A DNA stretch of 5,406 nucleotides from Betaproteobacteria bacterium. Its GTDB lineage: Bacteria > Pseudomonadota > Gammaproteobacteria > Burkholderiales > UBA9220. The stretch is taken from positions 1-5,406 of the forward strand of contig JAGUYQ010000171.1 in the NCBI GenBank assembly GCA_020061285.1. The letters are read 5' to 3'. The notes beneath the pieces were generated by a model. It was given only the letters and a program-made list of their open reading frames with translations. It was not told where the DNA came from and ran no database searches. This document shows, one piece after another, positions 1 through 5,001 of the stretch. The stretch's first letter is position 1, and each line of letters begins with the position of its first letter. The position numbers and the translations under genes were made by a program.

Positions 1-1
1 C

Positions 2-796
2 ATGCCCGCCTTCTTCGAGCGCCTGCAACGGGCCAGCCGCTTGTACGAAAACAATGCTCCGACCTACTTGCGCACCCACCCCCTGACCAGCGAGCGCATT
101 GCCGATATCGACAACCGGGTAGCGGAAATGCCCTACAAACAGGTCCGCGACAGTCTGGACTTCCAGTTGCTGCGCGCCAAGCTGCACGCCCTGTTCACCC
201 CCCCCGCCCAGGCGGTGAAGGAATTCGAAAGCAACCTCCAGGACAAGCGCTATGCCAGCGAAGCCGCCCAGCACTACGGCCTCGCCTTGGCGCTGATGCG
301 CGCCAAATCCCTCGACCGCGCCGAAGCGGAAATCACCGCTCTGCGCAAGAGCGCCCCGCCCAACCCCCTCATCGAGACCCTGTCCGCCGATCTGAAAATG
401 GCCCAGGGAAAAACCGATTCCGCCATCGCCCAGTACCGCTCCGCCCTTCGCCTCTATCCCAACCACCGGGCGCTGATTTACGGTCTGGCCGAAGCCTTGC
501 TGCAAGCCGGACGCCTGACCGAAGCGGAAAAATTCATCAACGGACGCCTCACCGGCTTCAGCCAGGACCATCGCCTGTACGCGCTTCAAGCCAAGGTGTA
601 CGCCGCCCAGGACAAGCCCATGCTGAGCCACCAGTCCCAAGCGGAAGCCTACGTCCGCCTGGGCAACCTCACCGCCGCCATCGAGCAATTGCAACTGGCC
701 CTCAAACAAGGCAGCGGCGATTTTTACCAGCAGTCCATCGTCGAAGCCCGCCTGCGGGAACTGCGCCGCATCCACGACCCCAAGCGCAAGCCCTGA
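2..796 (+). CDS. BepA/YfgC-like M48 metalloprotease with TPR repeats, C-terminal part (5' end outside window)
   Basis: This is the C-terminal 264 residues of a larger protein; the reading frame is open to the window edge, so the ATG at position 2 is probably internal. The first ~40 residues (FFERL..., then THPLTSERIADI at 25-36) match the end of the M48 peptidase domain in BepA/YfgC and YggG/LoiP-like proteins, where a THP-L-x-x-R-x-A motif closes the catalytic domain. The rest is alanine- and leucine-rich helical repeat of TPR type, roughly at residues 88-118, 122-153, 156-187 and 213-236. The HExxH zinc site and signal peptide would lie upstream and cannot be seen. Family members are periplasmic proteases or chaperones that monitor assembly of outer-membrane beta-barrel proteins. 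The gene ends 201 bases before soxX, with no clear terminator between them, and has no evident tie to sulfur metabolism. The fold is fairly certain; exact orthology to bepA is not. Confidence 0.85.
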   Translation: MPAFFERLQRASRLYENNAPTYLRTHPLTSERIADIDNRVAEMPYKQVRDSLDFQLLRAKLHALFTPPAQAVKEFESNLQDKRYASEAAQHYGLALALMRAKSLDRAEAEITALRKSAPPNPLIETLSADLKMAQGKTDSAIAQYRSALRLYPNHRALIYGLAEALLQAGRLTEAEKFINGRLTGFSQDHRLYALQAKVYAAQDKPMLSHQSQAEAYVRLGNLTAAIEQLQLALKQGSGDFYQQSIVEARLRELRRIHDPKRKP

Positions 797-815
797 CCCC
801 CGCCCATCCAATATC

Positions 816-831
816 TAGTACATTTGTACTA
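816..831. promoter_or_regulatory. Inverted repeat 1 upstream of the sox promoter (candidate operator)
   Basis: TAGTACA (816-822) and TGTACTA (825-831) are perfect 7-bp inverted arms around TT. The repeat lies in the AT-rich patch just after the upstream protease gene and about 40-55 bases upstream of the best promoter hexamers, a position suited to a dimeric activator or repressor. It does not match FNR/Crp (TTGAT-N4-ATCAA). I cannot name the regulator. Symmetry is seen; function is inferred. Confidence 0.4.
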
Positions 832-842
832 ACTATCAGTTA
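830..842. promoter_or_regulatory. Inverted repeat 2, abutting repeat 1 (candidate operator)
   Basis: TAACT (830-834) and AGTTA (838-842) are perfect 5-bp arms around ATC. The repeat shares its first two bases with the end of the inverted repeat at 816-831, so the two form one continuous symmetric tract of 27 bases. Two adjacent dyads would suit cooperative binding of two dimers. The arms are short and AT-rich, so chance is a real alternative for this one. Confidence 0.28.
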
Positions 843-859
843 TTAAAAGAAATTTCCCA

Positions 860-899
860 TATAAAATACTTGCGCCGCTGCAATTGTTTTGAGTATGCT
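860..899 (+). promoter_or_regulatory. Probable sox operon promoter (two overlapping sigma70-like options)
   Basis: Option one has -35 TTGCGC (870-875) and -10 TATGCT (894-899), 18 bases apart and each matching four of six consensus bases. It would start transcription near 905, at the foot of the GC-rich leader. Option two uses TATAAAAT (860-867) as -10 with only a weak -35 (TTATTA, 840-845) that overlaps the second inverted repeat. The sharp change from AT-rich to GC-rich sequence near 870 and the lack of any other large gap ahead of soxX place the operon promoter here. Which option is used cannot be decided from sequence. Confidence 0.45.
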
Positions 900-907
900 T
901 ACGGCAA

Positions 908-964
908 CCGTCGCGACTTCGCGGCTGGCTACCCGGGGGACAGCAATCCCGTTTCCCTAGGGTA
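908..964 (+). other. Structured 5' leader of the sox transcript (unclassified)
   Basis: Two stem-loops can form in tandem. The first is GUCGCG (910-915) with CGCGGC (920-925) around ACUU, with one G-U pair, and can be extended by CC (908-909) pairing with GG (927-928) across a bulged U. The second has an outer UACCC (930-934) / GGGUA (960-964) helix enclosing an inner GGGA (937-940) / UCCC (947-950) hairpin with loop CAGCAA. The soxX Shine-Dalgarno sequence at 985-991 is outside both and looks unpaired. I compared this by eye with c-di-GMP-I, SAM/SAH and fluoride riboswitch consensus sequences and saw no match. It may be a cis-regulatory RNA, or just GC-rich sequence that folds by chance. Confidence 0.3.
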
Positions 965-984
965 CTTCGGACACGAACGAGAAT

Positions 985-991
985 GGAGGAG
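985..991 (+). promoter_or_regulatory. soxX ribosome binding site; decides the start
   Basis: GGAGGAG lies six bases before the ATG at 998. An upstream in-frame ATG at 983 overlaps this Shine-Dalgarno sequence and would place five acidic or polar residues ahead of the signal peptide, so 998 is the real start. Confidence 0.85.
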
Positions 992-997
992 ACCATA

Positions 998-1354
998 ATG
1001 CTGAAAAAGCAAGCCGTGGCAATGCTTGCCATCATCACCGGGACCATCGCCGCCGGCAGTGCGATGGCCGCGGGCAAGGACATGACGGGCAAGGAAATCG
1101 CCTATGACCGCAGGCTCGGCAATTGCCTCGCCTGCCATGCCATGCCCAACCAGCCCGACGCGGACATGCCCGGCAACATCGCCCCGCCCCTGATTTCCAT
1201 GAAGCTGCGCTACCCCGACAAGGCCAAGCTGCGCGCCCAAATCTGGGACGCGATGGCCGCCAATCCCAAGACCTCCATGCCCCCCTTCGGCAAGCACAAG
1301 GTGCTGACCGAAGAGGAAATCGACAAGGTAACCGACTTCGTCTACAGCTTGTAA
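998..1354 (+). CDS. soxX: SoxX, monohaem cytochrome c subunit of the SoxAX complex
   Basis: SoxX pairs with SoxA in the periplasm. The SoxAX cytochrome oxidatively couples thiosulfate to the carrier cysteine of SoxY and passes electrons to the respiratory chain through small cytochromes. The 118-residue precursor begins with a Sec signal peptide (MLKK, a hydrophobic stretch, probable cleavage after AMA at residue 24). It then carries the haem c motif CLACH at 43-47 within GNCLACHAMP, and the probable axial methionine Met94 in SMPPFG near the C terminus. The mature protein of about 94 residues is at the small end of the family and resembles the compact SoxX of SoxXYZAB-type clusters. Start 998 is chosen because a strong GGAGGAG precedes it and the signal peptide begins cleanly there. 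soxX is the first gene of the operon, 25 bases ahead of soxY. Confidence 0.95.
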   Translation: MLKKQAVAMLAIITGTIAAGSAMAAGKDMTGKEIAYDRRLGNCLACHAMPNQPDADMPGNIAPPLISMKLRYPDKAKLRAQIWDAMAANPKTSMPPFGKHKVLTEEEIDKVTDFVYSL

Positions 1355-1379
1355 TCCCAACGTTAAGGAGAGACTTCGT

Positions 1380-1850
1380 ATGAACCAATTCCGCAGAACC
1401 TTCCTGAAAGGCGCCGGCGCCGCCGGCACCGTGGCCGTGGCCGTAGCCGCCGGCCTGCTGAAGCCCAGCCAGGTGCTCGCCGCCGAGTGGAACAAAGCCG
1501 GCTTCGGCGCCACCAAGCTGGACGACGCCCTGAAGTCCATCGGTGGCGCAGGCGCCGCCGAAAGCAAGGACATCGTGGTCAAGGCCCCGGACATCGCCGA
1601 AAACGGCGCTGTCGTTCCGGTGGAAATCGAGAGCAAGATTCCGGGCACCACGTCCATCGCCCTTCTCATCGAGACCAACCTCAACCCCCTGTGCTCCACC
1701 TACGATTTCTCCAACGGCGCCCTGGGCTATGTCTCCACCCGCATCAAGATGGCCAAGTCCTCCAAGGTGCGCGCCATCGTCAAGGCCGGCGGCAAGACCT
1801 ATACCGCCGCCAAGGAAGTGAAAGTCACCATCGGCGGCTGCGGCGGCTAA
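1380..1850 (+). CDS. soxY: SoxY, sulfur-carrier subunit of SoxYZ
   Basis: SoxY carries pathway intermediates covalently on a cysteine in a flexible C-terminal arm. The 156-residue precursor has a Tat signal peptide: RRTFLKG at residues 5-11, a small-residue hydrophobic core, and likely cleavage after VLA at 34. The mature part is the immunoglobulin-like SoxY domain, with the conserved VSTRIKMA stretch at 118-125 and the KEVKVTIGGCGG ending. Cys154 in GGCGG is the substrate-binding cysteine. A second cysteine, Cys105 (NPLCSTYDF), sits where I recall other SoxY proteins usually having small non-cysteine residues. AAGGAG about nine bases upstream supports the start. The gene lies between soxX and soxZ, whose product is its obligate partner. 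Confidence 0.97.
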   Translation: MNQFRRTFLKGAGAAGTVAVAVAAGLLKPSQVLAAEWNKAGFGATKLDDALKSIGGAGAAESKDIVVKAPDIAENGAVVPVEIESKIPGTTSIALLIETNLNPLCSTYDFSNGALGYVSTRIKMAKSSKVRAIVKAGGKTYTAAKEVKVTIGGCGG

Positions 1851-1901
1851 GCCCATCCCGACACCATCAGACACAGATTAAGCAACTGAAAGGAATATAA
1901 A

Positions 1902-2216
1902 ATGGCAGATCCGATGAAAATCCGCGCCACCATGCAAGGCGACGTCGCCGACGTGAAAGTGCTGATGAGCCACATCATGGAAACCGGTCAGCGCAAGGAC
2001 TCCAAGACCGGCCAACTCATCCCCGCCCACTTCATCCAGGAAGTGACCGCCACCGTCAACGGCAAGCTCGTACTCGACTCCCAGTGGAGCCAGGCCATTT
2101 CCAAGAACCCCTTCCTGGGTTTCAAGGTCAAGGGAGCCAAGGCCGGCGACAAGGTCGTCGTCAACTGGGTCGATAACAAGGGCGACAAGAACACCGCCGA
2201 AGCCACCATCGGCTAA
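1902..2216 (+). CDS. soxZ: SoxZ, partner subunit of the SoxYZ sulfur carrier
   Basis: SoxZ forms the heterodimer with SoxY that presents the carrier arm to SoxAX, SoxB and, where present, SoxCD. At 104 residues it has the normal family length. It shows the usual N-terminal IRATMQGDVADVKVLMSH region and the conserved centre HFIQEVTATVNGK (residues 43-55), followed by SKNPFLGFKVKGAKAGD, typical of the SoxZ beta-sandwich. It has no signal peptide and no cysteine, as expected for a protein exported by hitchhiking on the Tat signal of SoxY. GAAAGGA seven bases before the ATG supports the start. It follows soxY by 51 bases and precedes a perfect palindrome and soxA. Confidence 0.97.
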   Translation: MADPMKIRATMQGDVADVKVLMSHIMETGQRKDSKTGQLIPAHFIQEVTATVNGKLVLDSQWSQAISKNPFLGFKVKGAKAGDKVVVNWVDNKGDKNTAEATIG

Positions 2217-2232
2217 ACCAGCCCATCGTCCC

Positions 2233-2256
2233 CGGGCACGCCGGCCGGCGTGCCCG
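2233..2256. repeat. Perfect 24-bp GC-rich palindrome between soxZ and soxA
   Basis: The 12-base arms CGGGCACGCCGG (2233-2244) and CCGGCGTGCCCG (2245-2256) are exactly complementary with no spacer. In RNA this would give a hairpin of about ten pairs with a GGCC loop. No T-tract follows, so it is not a standard intrinsic terminator. It starts 16 bases after the soxZ stop and ends nine bases before the soxA Shine-Dalgarno sequence. An mRNA-stabilising or processing hairpin, or a translation modulator, is plausible. Confidence 0.6.
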
Positions 2257-2264
2257 CACCAAAC

Positions 2265-2274
2265 GAGGAGGAAG
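2265..2274 (+). promoter_or_regulatory. soxA ribosome binding site; decides the start
   Basis: GAGGAGGAAG holds a near-ideal AGGAGG (2266-2271) eight bases before the ATG at 2280. An in-frame ATG at 2250 lies inside the palindrome and would add ten residues, including an acidic EEED run, before the signal peptide. Start 2280 is preferred. Confidence 0.85.
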
Positions 2275-2279
2275 ACAGT

Positions 2280-3107
2280 ATGAAAAAAACGATTCTGGCG
2301 CTCGTCGGTGCCGGCCTCATCGCCGGCGCCCTGGCTGCTCACGCCAGCCCGGAGGATGACCGCAAACAGCTTACCAACTATCTCAAGAAAAAAGCCCCCA
2401 AGATCAAGCTTGACCAGTACGTCAACGGCGCCCTGATCTATGACAAGGACTCCATGGCTCAATACCTGAGCATCATGGATTTCCCCCCGTTCGAAAACGT
2501 GGTCGAGTTGGGCAAGAAGATGTGGGAAACCCCCTTCGCCAACGGCAAGACCTATGCCTCCTGCTTTCCCAACGGCGGTAAGAACGTGGCCGGCAACTAC
2601 CCCATGTTCGACGACAAGCAGGGCAAGGTAGAGACCTTCGAAATGGCCCTCAACGCCTGCCGCGAAGCCAACGGCGAGAAAGCCCTGGACTACAGCGGCA
2701 AGGACATCGGCATCCTGACCTCCTACGCCCGCACCCTGTCCGACGGCATGAAAATGAACGTCAAGGTGCAGAGCGCCGCCGCCCAGGAGGCCTACGAGCG
2801 CGGCAAGCAGTTCTTCTATCAGCGCCGCGGCCAGTTGAACTTCTCCTGCGCCTCCTGCCATGTGGACAACGCCGGCCACCGCATCCGTTCCGAGCTGCTG
2901 TCACCCGCTGTGGGCCAAGCCACCCACTGGCCCGTGTTCCGCGGCGGCGACAACCTGTTTACCCTGCAACAACGCTACAAGGGTTGCAACAACCAGGTCC
3001 GCGCCGAGCCGTTCAAGCCCGGCAGTCAGGAGTTCAACGACCTGGAATACTTCCACTCCTACATGAGCAACGGTCTGCCGATGAAAGCCTCGGTGTTCCG
3101 CAAGTAA
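2280..3107 (+). CDS. soxA: SoxA, single-haem type cytochrome subunit of SoxAX
   Basis: SoxA holds the active site of the SoxAX thiosulfate:SoxY conjugating enzyme in the periplasm. The 275-residue precursor starts with a Sec signal peptide (MKKTIL, hydrophobic core, probable cleavage after AHA at 22). The N-terminal cytochrome-like domain has no CxxCH; it has lone Cys95 (ASCFPNGG) and Cys127 (NACREANG), which in single-haem SoxA proteins form a disulfide where diheme homologues bind their extra haem. The C-terminal domain has the haem c motif CASCH at 190-194. The signature RYKGCNNQVRAEPF contains Cys236, the position known in the family as a cysteine persulfide ligand of the active-site haem iron. 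The gene follows soxZ by 63 bases and is followed by a terminator-like hairpin before soxB. SoxA identity is near certain; the one-haem reading follows directly from the missing motif. Confidence 0.96.
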   Translation: MKKTILALVGAGLIAGALAAHASPEDDRKQLTNYLKKKAPKIKLDQYVNGALIYDKDSMAQYLSIMDFPPFENVVELGKKMWETPFANGKTYASCFPNGGKNVAGNYPMFDDKQGKVETFEMALNACREANGEKALDYSGKDIGILTSYARTLSDGMKMNVKVQSAAAQEAYERGKQFFYQRRGQLNFSCASCHVDNAGHRIRSELLSPAVGQATHWPVFRGGDNLFTLQQRYKGCNNQVRAEPFKPGSQEFNDLEYFHSYMSNGLPMKASVFRK

Positions 3108-3113
3108 GTCCCC

Positions 3114-3146
3114 ACGGCCCGGATTCCTCCGGGCCGTTCCTTAGCT
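3114..3146 (+). terminator. Terminator-like hairpin between soxA and soxB (weak T-tail)
   Basis: ACGGCCCGGA (3114-3123) and TCCGGGCCGT (3128-3137) form a perfect 10-bp stem around TTCC, seven bases after the soxA stop. The tail TCCTTAGCTTT is only partly T-rich, so read-through is expected. It may act as a partial attenuator or as a 3' stabiliser of the soxXYZA part of the message. I see no convincing separate promoter for soxB in 3138-3215. Confidence 0.55.
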
Positions 3147-3215
3147 TTCCACAACGATAACGCCCACGCTCCAGCGATGGGTGCAACCTGAACAGAAACG
3201 AACGGAGCCGACCCC

Positions 3216-4922
3216 ATGAACCGCCGTGAATTCCTGCAACTCCTCGCCGTGGCCGCCGCCGGCGGCCTCGCCCTGGACAGCAAGAGCGCCCTGGCCGCCG
3301 ACACCGGCAGCCTGTACGACCTGCCCGCCTTCGGCAACGTCAGCCTGCTGCACTTCACCGACTGCCACGCCCAGTTGCTGCCCATCTACTTCCGGGAACC
3401 CAGCGTCAACCTCGGCATCGGCTCCATGAGCGGCAAGCCGCCCCATCTGGTGGGCGAGCACCTGCTGAAACATTACGGCATCCGGCCCGGCACCTCCGAG
3501 GCCCATGCCTTCACCTACCTGGACTTCGAAGCCGCCGCCAAGACCTACGGCAAGGTGGGCGGTTTCGCCCACCTCTCCACCCTGGTCAAGCGCATCAAGG
3601 CCAGCCGCCCCGGTGCCCTGCTCCTGGACGGCGGCGACACCTGGCAAGGCTCCGCCACCTCCCTGTGGACCAAGGCCCAGGACATGGTGGACGGCTGCAA
3701 GCTGCTGGGGGTGGACGTCATGACCGGCCACTGGGAATTCACCTACGGCGCCGAGCGGGTGAAGGAGATCGTGGACAAGGACCTCAAGGGCAAGACCGAC
3801 TTCGTCGCCCACAACGTCAAGACCAACGATTTCGGCGACCAGGTGTTCGATCCCTACGTCATCCGCCACATCAACGGCGTGCCGGTGGCCATCATCGGCC
3901 AGGCTTTCCCCTACACCCCCATCGCCAATCCGCGTTACATGATCCCCGACTGGACCTTCGGTATCCAGGACGACCACCTGCAAAAGATGGTGGACGAGGT
4001 CCGCGGCAAGGGCGCCCAGGTGGTGGTGGTGCTGTCCCACAACGGCATGGACGTGGACCTCAAGATGGCGAGCCGGGTCACCGGCATCGACGCCATCCTC
4101 GGCGGCCACACCCACGACGGCGTGCCCGCCCCGGTAGCGGTGAAGAACGCCGGCGGCCAGACCCTGGTGACCAACGCCGGCTCCAACGGCAAGTTCCTCG
4201 GCGTGCTGGATTTCGAGGTCAAGAACGGCAAGGTGACCGGCTGGAAGTACAAGCTGCTGCCGGTGTTCTCCAACCTGCTCCCCGCCGACCCGGAAATGGA
4301 CGCCCTGATCAAGAAGCTGCGCGCCCCCTACGAACCCCAGTTGAACGAAGTACTGGCCGTCAGCGACGATCTCCTCTACCGCCGCGGCAATTTCAACGGC
4401 ACCTGGGACCAGTTGATCCTGGACGCCCTGATGGAAGTGAAGGGCGCCCAGCTCGCCTTCTCCCCCGGCTTCCGCTGGGGCACCACCATCCTGCCGGGGG
4501 AAGCCATCACCATGGAAAAGCTGATGGACCAAACCGCCATCACCTATCCCCAGACCACCGTCAACGACTTCACCGGCCAGCAGATCAAGGACATCCTGGA
4601 AGACGTCTGCGACAACCTGTTCAACCCCGACCCCTACTACCAGCAGGGCGGCGACATGGTGCGGGTGGGGGGTCTCACCTACACCTGCACCCCCAACGCC
4701 ACCATGGGCAAGCGCATCAGCAACATGATGGTCGATGGCAAGCCCGTCTCCCCCACCAAGAAATACCGTGAGGCCGGTTGGGCGCCGGTGGGCGAGGGCG
4801 TCGCCGGCGAACCCATCTGGGAAGTGGTGGCCGCCTACCTGCGCGACAAGAAAACCATCAAGCCGCGCAAGCTCAACACGCCGAAACTGGTGGGCATGGC
4901 GGGCAACCCCGGCATCGCCTGA
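3216..4922 (+). CDS. soxB: SoxB, dimanganese thiosulfohydrolase
   Basis: SoxB hydrolyses the terminal sulfone of SoxY-bound intermediates, releasing sulfate in the periplasm. The 568-residue product has normal family length and starts with a Tat signal peptide (RREFLQLL at residues 3-10, probable cleavage after ALA near 27). It has the metallophosphoesterase / 5'-nucleotidase fold. Metal-site motifs in order are FTDCHAQ (Asp49, His51), LLDGGDTWQG (Asp141), TGHWEFTYG (His172, the SoxB-specific replacement of GNHE in nucleotidases), AHN (198-200), SHNG (His275) and GGHTHD (His298, His300). The C-terminal 5'-nucleotidase-like domain runs from about residue 385 to the end. CGGAG eight bases before the ATG is a modest ribosome binding site and there is no better alternative start. 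The gap to soxA is 108 bases, the widest in the operon. A strong terminator follows, so soxB closes the operon. Confidence 0.97.
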   Translation: MNRREFLQLLAVAAAGGLALDSKSALAADTGSLYDLPAFGNVSLLHFTDCHAQLLPIYFREPSVNLGIGSMSGKPPHLVGEHLLKHYGIRPGTSEAHAFTYLDFEAAAKTYGKVGGFAHLSTLVKRIKASRPGALLLDGGDTWQGSATSLWTKAQDMVDGCKLLGVDVMTGHWEFTYGAERVKEIVDKDLKGKTDFVAHNVKTNDFGDQVFDPYVIRHINGVPVAIIGQAFPYTPIANPRYMIPDWTFGIQDDHLQKMVDEVRGKGAQVVVVLSHNGMDVDLKMASRVTGIDAILGGHTHDGVPAPVAVKNAGGQTLVTNAGSNGKFLGVLDFEVKNGKVTGWKYKLLPVFSNLLPADPEMDALIKKLRAPYEPQLNEVLAVSDDLLYRRGNFNGTWDQLILDALMEVKGAQLAFSPGFRWGTTILPGEAITMEKLMDQTAITYPQTTVNDFTGQQIKDILEDVCDNLFNPDPYYQQGGDMVRVGGLTYTCTPNATMGKRISNMMVDGKPVSPTKKYREAGWAPVGEGVAGEPIWEVVAAYLRDKKTIKPRKLNTPKLVGMAGNPGIA

Positions 4923-4955
4923 GCATGGTGATTGCCGCTTAGCGGCTTACCAAAA

Positions 4956-4982
4956 CAAAACCGGCCTTTATGGCCGGTTTTG
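4956..4982. terminator. Bidirectional intrinsic terminator between soxB and the convergent gene
   Basis: CAAAACCGGCC (4956-4966) and GGCCGGTTTTG (4972-4982) are perfect 11-bp arms around TTTAT. On the plus strand the stem ends in TTTTG followed by CTTT; on the minus strand the AAAA at 4952-4955 supplies a T-run. It lies 33 bases after the soxB stop and 19 bases beyond the stop of the minus-strand gene, where a shared terminator for convergent genes is expected. Confidence 0.88.
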
Positions 4983-5001
4983 CTTTATGGACAGGCCCTT
5001 C

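Noticed and set aside
903..964. Soft resemblance of the soxX leader (GGCAACC, GGGGACAGCAA) to the c-di-GMP-I (GEMM) riboswitch
   Set aside because: The order of conserved blocks and the tetraloop-receptor features of GEMM are absent; only short GC-rich words are shared.
983..997. Upstream in-frame ATG as the soxX start
   Set aside because: It overlaps the Shine-Dalgarno sequence and spoils the signal peptide N terminus; ATG 998 is correctly spaced.
2250..2279. Upstream in-frame ATG as the soxA start
   Set aside because: It lies inside the palindrome, has no ribosome binding site and adds an acidic run before the Sec signal.
3141..4532. Long open frame on the minus strand across soxB (463 codons), with similar long antisense frames across soxX-soxY and soxZ-soxA
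   Set aside because: These are by-products of strong GC-rich codon bias in the real genes. They lack recognisable domains, are rich in Gly/Ala/Val/His repeats typical of antisense frames, and overlap well-identified Sox proteins.
4934..4946. Small hairpin GCCGC-TTA-GCGGC after soxB
   Set aside because: It is short, has no T-tract, and sits just before a much stronger terminator; probably incidental.
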